Shown piece by piece: positions 1-8,900 of a stretch of 64,000 nucleotides of DNA. This DNA is from Azospirillum canadense (lineage in GTDB: Bacteria; Pseudomonadota; Alphaproteobacteria; Azospirillales; Azospirillaceae): the NCBI RefSeq assembly GCF_025961225.1, contig NZ_JAOQNG010000005.1, forward strand, positions 372,001 to 436,000, in the 5' to 3' direction. Made by a program: the position numbers and the translations under genes. The stretch's first letter is position 1, and each line of letters begins with the position of its first letter. The notes under the pieces are model-generated. The model did not search any database, was not told the DNA's origin, and worked only from the letters and a program-made list of their open reading frames with translations.

Positions 1-330
1 ATCCTGCGCTATTGGCGCTCGGCCGCGGAGATGCCCCATGTGGACGCCGAGGCGCGGGTCCGGGCGGTGCTGTGGCACCTCGGGGCACCGCCGCAGGACC
101 AGATGGACGGGGTGATCATCCGCCTGCAGGACACCCTCGCCCCGCACCTCACGCCGGGCCGGGTCGAGATGATCGCGGCGCAGTCACGCGTCGATCTTGG
201 CGCGTTCGCGGCCCAGGTTCGCGCGGCGTGGGGTGGTGACGCGCCGTGGCAGAGCGGGCAGGATGGCATCGCGGGACGCGTTCTGGAGGCGCTTGTCCCG
301 TTCGCGGCGGCCGATTCCCGTGCCGGCTGA
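1..330 (+). CDS. C-terminal part of an unknown protein (cut by window edge)
   Basis: The reading frame is already open at base 1 and ends at a TGA at 328-330, so the gene starts outside the window. About 109 residues are visible. They are rich in Ala, Arg and Leu and look mainly helical, with no catalytic motif I can name and no signal peptide or membrane segment. An in-frame ATG lies at 31, but the codons before it are equally good coding sequence, so I treat the gene as truncated. The next gene starts 13 bases downstream on the same strand, which suggests an operon. Confidence 0.55.
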   Translation: MLRYWRSAAEMPHVDAEARVRAVLWHLGAPPQDQMDGVIIRLQDTLAPHLTPGRVEMIAAQSRVDLGAFAAQVRAAWGGDAPWQSGQDGIAGRVLEALVPFAAADSRAG

Positions 331-343
331 CCTACTCCCGGCG

Positions 344-871
344 ATGCCCGCCGCAGACCTCGCCGGTGCGGTTGCCTTCAGCCTGGTCGCGCTCTGGCCC
401 CTGCTGAAGGGCCGCCGGGCCATGCTGCTCGGACAAGCGGCAAGCGCCGTCGCGTTCGGTGTGCATTACCTGCTGCTGAAGGCGCACACCGGCGCGGCGA
501 TGACGGCGCTGTCTCTGATCCAGGGCCTGTCGGCGCTGCCCTCCGGCCGGTCGCGGGTGCGGACTGTTGTGTTCGCGGCCACCGTGCCGGCCATGCTTGG
601 GCTGGTTGGCCTGACCTGGCACGGCTGGTCCTCGGTGTGCGCGGCCGCCGGCTTGCTGCTGGCCACCGCCGGGCGGTGGCAGGGGACCGCCTTGGGCCTG
701 CGGTTGGGCTTTTTCGCGTCCGGCATCGCCTGGATTTGCCACGACGTCATCACCGGCAGCCAGTACGGCCTGGCCGCCGACCTGTTCTGCATGGCGGCGC
801 TGATCATCGGCGCGCTGCGCGAACACCGGCAGCGTCGCCAGCCAGCGGCCGTTCAGCGCAAGCCGGCCTGA
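344..871 (+). CDS. YgjV-like inner-membrane protein
   Basis: This 175-residue protein has about five or six hydrophobic segments separated by short Arg/Lys-containing loops (for example LLKGRRAM and LREHRQRRQ), which fits an integral inner-membrane protein. The layout and the ending with a membrane helix followed by a basic tail resemble the bacterial YgjV family, whose function is unknown. I chose ATG 344 because it follows the upstream stop by 13 bases; a longer frame back to 197 adds only an Arg-rich shadow of the previous gene. Its last 19 bases overlap the end of the convergent LysR-type gene. Confidence 0.6.
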   Translation: MPAADLAGAVAFSLVALWPLLKGRRAMLLGQAASAVAFGVHYLLLKAHTGAAMTALSLIQGLSALPSGRSRVRTVVFAATVPAMLGLVGLTWHGWSSVCAAAGLLLATAGRWQGTALGLRLGFFASGIAWICHDVITGSQYGLAADLFCMAALIIGALREHRQRRQPAAVQRKPA

Positions 872-2085
872 CTCATGATTTCGATGCATTCCTGAATGAC
901 GGCCCGATACCGGGCGATGTGCCGCAGGTGCTCGTGGTAAACGAGCCAGAAGGGCGCGGTGGCGGTGCACGGGAGATCGATCAGGACGAGCGTGTCGTGC
1001 TGGTCGAGAACACCGCTGGGCTGGAGAGAAATGCCATGCCCCGCCACCGTGGCCGCCAAAAGGGACATGGACAGGTCGGTTTCCAAACGCACGCGCGGCG
1101 AGCCCCGGCAGATGCGGCCCCAGCGCGCGAAATCGGGGTCGTCGCTGTGCTCCGTGTAGTAGGTGTGGGTGAGCAACCAGTGCTCGCTCGCCAACTCCTC
1201 CCAACGCTGCGGCACGCCGTGCCGGGCGAGGTAGCCGCGTGACGCCACCGGACGGAAGTCGATCCGCCCGAGGGGCAGGCGGATGAGCGCCTTGGCCTGC
1301 GGCTCGCTGTAGCCGATCCAGAGATCGGCCTCGCCGTTGGCGAGGTCGGGCTGATGGGGGCGGTATTGCAGCTGCACGGCGAGGCCGGGGAACCGCTCGT
1401 ACAGGCGCTCTAGGCGGGGCGTGACCCAGAACGCACCCAAGCCGTCCGTGGTGGCGATGCGGACCAGACCTTCGGGCCGGTGATTGAGGCCGATGAGGCT
1501 GCGGTTGGCGTCGGCAACCGCGGCCTCCATGACCAGAGCGGCGGTGCGCAGCGCCTCCCCGGCCGGAGTCAAGTGGATGGTCCCGCGCGACCGTGTGCTG
1601 AGGCCGAGGCCGAGCGCGTGCTCAAGGCTGTACAGGTGCCGCCGCGCCGTTTCGAAGCTCATGCCGGCGTCGCCCGCCGCCTTCACGAAGGTGCCGGTGC
1701 GGCCGTAGGCCAGGAAGACCCGCACCCCATCCCACTGCCCATTGAGCGTCGGGGCGGGCTTGTGGGGCAGACGCTCGCCGGTGCGAAGCGCCGTCACGGC
1801 CTGAAGGGCGGTCGCGGCGGCCGCGTCCATCGCCTCCGCGGCCGTCAGCAGCGCGCGGCCGGCCGGGGTCAGCTTCAGGCCGACGGACGACCGGGTGAAC
1901 AACTGGGTGCCCAGGGCGGATTCCAGCGCGCCGATCTGACGGTGCACCGACGACAGCGGCTCTCCCAGCGCCTTGGCGCCGTGCAGAAGCGCGCCCTCCC
2001 GGGCCACGGCCAGGAAGACCCGCATCAAATCCCAATGGCGATCGAGCGGTGATGCGGGCGCGGCGGTGTGGCTGGGCGGAAGCAT
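853..2085 (-). CDS. LysR-family regulator with two tandem HTH domains
   Basis: This 410-residue protein contains two successive LysR-type winged helix-turn-helix domains, at about residues 16-80 and 116-180. Each begins with a W-D-x-x-R-V-F-L-A signature and ends with LTPAGxAL. A normal LysR effector-binding domain follows from about residue 206 (EGLVRIATTDGLGAFW) to the end. Typical LysR proteins are near 300 residues with one HTH, so the extra 100 residues are a duplicated DNA-binding domain. The two copies differ at many positions, so the duplication is old. The inducer and target are unknown. Divergent genes begin 236 bases away, where it may regulate. No clear Shine-Dalgarno sequence precedes the ATG. 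Confidence 0.85.
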   Translation of the reverse strand: MLPPSHTAAPASPLDRHWDLMRVFLAVAREGALLHGAKALGEPLSSVHRQIGALESALGTQLFTRSSVGLKLTPAGRALLTAAEAMDAAAATALQAVTALRTGERLPHKPAPTLNGQWDGVRVFLAYGRTGTFVKAAGDAGMSFETARRHLYSLEHALGLGLSTRSRGTIHLTPAGEALRTAALVMEAAVADANRSLIGLNHRPEGLVRIATTDGLGAFWVTPRLERLYERFPGLAVQLQYRPHQPDLANGEADLWIGYSEPQAKALIRLPLGRIDFRPVASRGYLARHGVPQRWEELASEHWLLTHTYYTEHSDDPDFARWGRICRGSPRVRLETDLSMSLLAATVAGHGISLQPSGVLDQHDTLVLIDLPCTATAPFWLVYHEHLRHIARYRAVIQECIEIMSQAGLR

Positions 2086-2321
2086 GGTTCAGGTTTAGGT
2101 GGATTGGTGTCAGCGATCAAGCATTCCGCGTCCCGCCCCATCGGCCGCGGCCATTTGTTGTTGGCCACCGCGCGCCGTGCAAACCATTGAGCACCCACAC
2201 GAGGAGCCCCACCGTCGCCCCAAGCGGCCTCGGGGCTCACTCCGGGTAGGCCCGCCATCACATCTTGGCAAACCCGTCGGCTCCGTAGTAGTCTGACCGC
2301 CGGAATGAAGGGAGAGTCCCA

Positions 2322-2880
2322 ATGGGCTGGCGGCCATCGCGCGGCAACCCCGCGCAGATGAGTTTTCTTGAGCAACTTCTCGCCGCCCCGCCGCTCCAAT
2401 CACCCCCATCCATTTCCGACACCACCAGTGCCCGCCCCCAACCGGCCGCACCCCAGGAGTCTCCCCGTGCCGCAGCTGCCTCTGGACCCGATGCAAACGA
2501 CCGCCGCCGAGGTCGCCACCTTGGAGCGCCGACGGGGCCGGGAACTCCCCCCCTCGTCACCGCTCCTGACGACGCTTCTGGGCTCCCCGCCCGGGACGCC
2601 GCTCCTGTCGCCCCTCCCACCGCTGCACCAGCCGCCCCCGGCCCCGACGCCTTCCCCGGCGCCGAACACTGGCAGCCCGGTGACCGCGCCCGCGTCATCG
2701 CCGCCCTGAACGCCGCTCCGCCCGCCGCCCGGTCCTACATCCACACCCGCAAACTGCCACTCCTCCCGATCGACGCCGCCGCGCTCGACACCCTCCCGCG
2801 CCCGCACCGCCGCGCCATCCAGGCCGACGGCGTCCTCCCCTACCTGAAGCAGGGCATCCACCTGCTGCCCGGCCGCGACC
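2322..2880 (+). pseudogene. N-terminal piece of giant protein 1, out of frame with the rest
   Basis: ATG 2322 follows a strong AAGGGAGAG ribosome-binding sequence (2308-2315). The piece gives a Pro/Ala-rich leader and then a plausible domain (EHWQPGDRARVIAALNAAPP onward) up to about 2880. At a run of five C (2879-2883, GACCCCCGAC) the coding signal moves to the +1 frame, where it reads DPTAFLHAIAWTAHFHAP and joins the 2,844-residue frame. The original frame continues to a stop at 3086 but is an Arg-rich shadow. This could be a mutation or sequencing error in the homopolymer, or a +1 shift at CCC-CGA. The intact gene would span 2322-11523. Confidence 0.6.
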
Positions 2881-2988
2881 CCCGACCCCACCGCCTTTCT
2901 GCACGCCATCGCCTGGACCGCCCATTTCCACGCCCCCGCGACCGCCGACAGCGCCGCCCTCTCCCGCGCCGCCGCCCTCGGGCAACGC

Positions 2989-5900
2989 ATGCTCGCGGCC
3001 ACCGCTCCCGACCAGTCCGACCCCGTCGCCGTGGCGGCGCGCCCGCTTCTCCGCCGCCTGAACCGCGACCCGTCACACCTGCTTGACCTCCTGTCCCCGC
3101 CGCCACCCGAGGTCACGGCCCTCGCCGCCACGGTCCTGCCCGGCATCGACCCCGACGCCGCGCTCCTCTACACGGCCATTGCCCAGGCCTACGCCGCCGG
3201 CCGCCCCTCCGTCCCCTTTCCGGACCTCGCCGCCACGGTCACTGCCTCGCTCGCCACCCACGATCCCGACTGGGCCGCCACCCACTTCATCGCCGCGACC
3301 GCCGCCGCCGAACAGCAAACCCGCGCCGACGCCCACCCTTCCGCCTCCATCGCCGCGCCCGCCGGACTGGGCAACGCCGAGCCGCCAACCCCTCCGGCCT
3401 CCCCGCTCCGCTTCACCGTCATTGAGACGAAGCACCCCATCAGGCGCATGGACCTGTGGGTTGTCCAGCCCACTGTCCGCGTCGACAGCACCCTGTTCGC
3501 CGCCATGATGGACAACGCCAAGTCCCATCGCGGCTGGTATTCCAGCGACAAAGGCAAGGGCGCCGTCCCCGGCTTCCAGTTCCGCTCCGCCGCCGCCGCC
3601 CAAGCCTTCATCGCCACCTTCGGCCACCCCCCCGCCTCATCGCTGAAGCTCGACCCGCCCCGCCGCGCTATGCGAAGCGACTCGCCCGCCACCGAGCCGC
3701 CCGCATCCCGCCCGCCCACAGCCACCTTGGCCATTCCCAGCGGGGCCGAAAGCACCGCCGACCGCGCAGCGGTCCCCTCCTCCGCGCCACGCGCGGAGGA
3801 GGGCCATGCCACCGCGCAAGCCGCCGCGCCGGAGCAACCAGCCCCCCTCACCCCACCCGCCACCCGCCCCGAGCCCACCCACCCCTCATCCCCCTCCCCG
3901 TCGTCCCCCATGCTCCTGGACGCCGGCACGAAGATCGGCGGCGCCCGCAAGGATCTCTGGGCGCAGCGCGGCGGACTGACGCTCTCGGATCTCGACGGCA
4001 TGACCGCGGCCGAGGAGTCCAAATTCGTCACCAAGGAGCAGGTGTGGCCGCGCCCCGACTACGGCGCCCTGATCGCCGCCGGCGAGGACCCCATCGTGGT
4101 CCGCCTCAAGAAGACCCTCTACGACGGCCTGGCCACCAAGCCCCGCCACGACACCCCGGACGGTCGCCGCGACTACCTCCGCATGATCGCCGCCGTCCGC
4201 GCCGCCGTGGACGGCGCCCGATCGACCGGCGACCTGCAGGGTGTCCGCACCCGCGTCCAGTCCGCCGTCGGTTTCAACGCCAACGCCTCGATCATCGGCC
4301 GCGCCGCCCCCTCCGCCGCGCAAGCGGAAGCCCGCCGGGTCTACTTCTCCGCCCTCAAGTCCAGCGACAAGCCCCTGTTCATCACCGCGACGGAGATCCG
4401 CAAGGCCCAACAGGACGTAGCGTCCGGCTGGCCCGCGCCCGAACCCTGGCAGCGCCTCTTCGACGTCCACACCGACCACCGCGGCGGCCTCTTCGTCACG
4501 AACAAGGGCCAACGCGCCATCGTCGCCGACGACTTCGCCGACCGCGAGGCCGCCATCGCCTGGTGCACAGCACACGCCGAAACCCTTGCCGCCAACACCG
4601 CCGCCCGGACAGACGCCAACCCCACGCCGACCACCCCGCACCGTCCCCACCTCGACGGCATTCTCCGCACCGGCCCCGACCGCCGTCAGGGCCGCGACAT
4701 CACCTCGGAGGACTTCCGCACGGAGTTTGGCTTCCGCGGCGTCGAGTTCGGCAACTGGGTCGCATCCGACGAGCGACAGAAGGCCGTCAACCACGCCTTT
4801 GACGCCCTGCACGACCTCGCCGACATCCTCAACGTCAGCCCCAAGGCCCTGAGCCTGGGCGGCTCCCTCGCCGTCGCGTTCGGCGCCCGCGGCAACGGGG
4901 CTTTCGCCGCCCACTACGAGCCCTCCCGCCGCGTCGTCAATCTGACGAAGATCCGCGGCGCCGGAGCCCTCGCCCACGAATGGGCGCACGCGCTCGACCA
5001 TCATTTTGGCGAACTGGACAACGACGCCGCCAATACCGGGGCGTCCGTCTACGTCTCCTCGCGCACGAACGACACCGCCTACGGCAAGGCGACGACGCGC
5101 ATCGACCGCACGACCGGCAAGCCAGCCGTCACCCCCTGGCGCCCGAATCTCCGCCCGGAGGTCGCCGCCGCCTGGGCCACCGTCCTGAACAGCCTCTTCA
5201 CCCGCCCGCAAACCCTCGATGAGGCGATCGCCCGCCGCGAGGAGAGCATCGCCGCCATGGAGGCCCGCGTCGCCAAGTACCGCGCCGACATCGCCAAGGT
5301 TGAAGCCTCCGCCGCCCTGCGCGTGAACAACGCCACGTTCCTGCGCTCCGCCAAGGATTACATCCAAGCCGCCGAATCCCGCGAACTCCCCGACCTGCGC
5401 GCCAGCCTCGACCGCCTTCGGAGCGGCGCCGACACCACACCCAACCGCCCGGTCGCCACCGACTATGCCACGGAAGCCGGTAAGCTCTCCGGCAAGTCGG
5501 GCGACTACTGGACCCGCCCGACCGAGATGCTGGCCCGCGCGCTGGAGAGCTACGTCTTCGACCGCATCCAGGCCCGCGGCGACTCCAGCCCGTACCTCGT
5601 CCAGGGCGTCGAGTCCGACCGCTTTGCCAGCCCGGCCTACAAGGGCAACCCCTACCCCACCGGCCCCGAGCGCACCGCCATCAACGCCGCCCTCGACACC
5701 CTCTTCGCCACCATGCGGGAACGCACCAACGACCAGGGCCTGCCCACGCTCTACGACGTCGCCTACCACGGCAGCCCGCACGACTTCGACCGCTTCAGCC
5801 TTGACCACCTCGGCACCGGCGAAGGCGTGCAGGCCTTCGGGCATGGCCTGTACTTCGCCAGCAGCCAGACGGTCGCGGAATGGTACCGCGACCGTCTGGC

Positions 5901-8900
5901 CGGGACGAGCTGGCGCGTCGGCAACCGTGTCGCCAGCATCGGCGACCTCCCCAAGGTTGTCGAAGAGGAGCTTGGCCCGGAGGCTGCCGCCGTCGCGGAT
6001 CACGTCCAGTACCTGTTGACCAGCGGCTACGGCGTGGACGACGTGTTGCGCAACGCCGCGCACCGGCAGGACGGCGACGCCATTCGTCTGGTCGCCACCA
6101 CCATCGAGCGCTTGGGCGAAGTGGACCAGGGAAAGGTGCTGGTTTTCCCCGGCGGCCGGATGCGCCACACGTTAACGACGGACGAGTCTCTCGGAGCCGC
6201 CAAGGCCGGCACGGACATCGCGTTCCACATGCGCACGCTGGGCGTGGGCATCGACGACGCCCGTCACATTGCCCTGGAGGAACTTCGGCAGGCCAATATC
6301 CATCGCGCCTCGTACCGCACACGCCAGGAGGACCGCCTTGCCAGGGCGCTGGACGGCGACGACGAGGACGCTCTCTTTCGCGCGCGGATGGACCTCCACA
6401 ACAGCGAGTGGCTGGACCGCGAATACATGGCCGCCGAAGCCATTCTCGCGAGCGACGACACCATCCTGATCGACAACACGCAGCGCCGTGGACGCCTGTA
6501 TCAGGTTGACCTCAGCCCGGCCGAGGACGAATACCTCGTGTGGGACAAGTCCCTGTCGGAGCAGTCCGAGACGGTGAAAGCGGCGCTCGCCGCTTGCCCG
6601 GAATGGACGGCGGTTCCGCCGGAGTGGACGCGTGACTCCGACCCCGGTTCCATCCTGTATCTTCGTCTGGCCTTGCACCTTGGCGGCGGAACGGTGCAGG
6701 ACCACGCCGCCGCCAGCAAGGCGCTCCACGCCGCCGGCATCCCGGGCATCAAGTACCTCGACGGAACGTCCCGCTCGCAGGGCGACGGCTCGCACAACTA
6801 CGTGATCTTCGACGCCACCCTCGTCACGATCACCGCCAAGCACGACGCCATCGCCACCGTCACCCCGGCCCCCCTCACCCCCTCGGCATCGTCCGCGGCG
6901 CTGCCGCCGACGCCCGCCGCTCCCCCATCGGCCCCCATCCCCCGCGACCTCGCTGCCTTGGACCTCTCGTCCCTCCCCACCGGCCGCCAGCTGCGCATCG
7001 GCACCCTGCGCATTGCCCGTCTCGCCGACGATGTGGTCGCCGTCTCCGACACCGCCCCGGCCGCCCTGGAGCGCCGCCAGGACTGGATGGCCTACTTGCA
7101 GCCCCTGTCCGACGCCATCACCCCCACCGCCCCGATCGGCCTGCACGACGCCCTCTACATCGTCGACCCCACGACGTCGCGCTTGACCGCCGGCCTGAAC
7201 GGCGCCCTCTACCCGGCGCCCACCACGGAGGAAGGCTTCGCCATCGCGATCAGCCTGTCCGCCAACCATCCGGTTCCCACACTGCTGCACGAGCAGTATC
7301 ATTACCTCTCCGCCACCAACCGCCTTACTCCCGAGGAAGCCCATGCCATCACAAGCGACCCCGCCGTCGAACCCGTCCTCCGGCACATCGACGCCACCTT
7401 CCCGACCCTCCCTGGCCCGACACGCGCTGAAGAGCTTGCCGCCTGGACCTTTGCAGGGTCCGCTGCCGTCGCTTCTGCGGTCAGCGCCCACGCCCGTACC
7501 ACCCCCCTCGCTGGACAGCGGCCCGCGCGACCCGCAGACGGGCCGCCTGATCCTCTCCGACCCGGAACCGATCGACCCAACCGCGATGACGTGGCTCGGG
7601 CCCAAGCCCCGTACCGCATAAGCACCGCGCGTCTGGGCCTCAGCCTCTCCACCGAATCGGTTTTCGAAAGCATCGTCGCCGGCGCCATCGGCCGCCGCCC
7701 CGCCGCCCATCGCCCGCCGCCCACCCACCGCCGCCACCTCTGGGACGGCCAGCCCATCGACGACACCAGCGTTGCCGCCATCGAGCAGGACGTCCTCGAC
7801 CGTTTCGGCCGCCCCGGCTTCGCCGCGCTGTCCCTCGTCCTCGACACCGACCTCGCCACCGCCCGCCTCTCCCTCCAATCCTCCACCAGCCCCGACCCCC
7901 GCGCCACCGCGGCCCTCGACCACCTCGCCCACCACCTCACAACCCCCTCGGCGAGCCTCCCTCGCACGTCTCGGGAGGCCTCCTCGCCATGGGAGGATTC
8001 GCCTCCCATGCCCACGGCACCGTCTCGGAGCGCCACCGAGCGCCGCGCGGCCCCGCGCGCCGCAGGCGCGCTCGTCGATCCCATGCCCGACACCCTGCCC
8101 GAGACCGCCTTTCACGGCAGCCCGCACACCTTCGACAAGTTCTCGTTGTCGGCCATCGGCAGCGGCGAAGGGGGCCAACTCTTCGGCCACGGCCTCTACT
8201 TTGCCGGCAACGAGGCCGTTGCGCGCCACTACCGCCAGGCATTGTCCGGCCAGATGATGCTCGACGGGGAACCGCTGACCGCCCTAGCGAGCGTGGACGA
8301 CATGGCCGCGTTCGCCATCCTGCAGCGCGTCCAACGCGGCCAAGGGTTTGACGACGCCAAGCGCAACGCCGCCGCCGAAGTCCGCCAGATCGTCGCTGAC
8401 GCGATTGCCTCCCTCGCCACCATGCGCGACCTCCTCGGTGTTCGTCAGGAGGGGTGGGGCGACCTCGTTGTCACGGACGAGGAGCTTTCCGCACGGGAGC
8501 GCCAGTTTGCCGCCACCAAAGCGGACCTCGACGCACGGTTGGCCGCCATCGAAGCCATGACGGCGGATCGCGTCTCTCTCAACGCCGGCCGCCTCTACAC
8601 GGTCGACCTCACGCCGCCGGAGGACGCCTACCTCCTCCACGACCAGCCCCTCCACGCCCAGTCCCGCCACGTCCGCGACGCCCTGATCGCCGCCAACCTG
8701 ATGGCCGCCCCGCCGGAACTCCGCGTGGTGGAGCGCCAACGTGGCCGCGGCACCATGACCTGGACCGACTTCACCCCGGCCTGGGTCGATCCGGCAACGG
8801 ACCGCGTGGAGAGTTTCTATTCCGGCTTCGAGGACCGCGCAGACGCCGAAGCCCGCATCGACGAACTCCGCGCCCACCACCCCGACCTCCGCGACTGGAG

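Noticed and set aside
2880..3086. Continuation of the first frame after the C5 run
   Set aside because: It becomes Arg/Pro-rich without protein character, while the +1 frame reads as coherent protein there.
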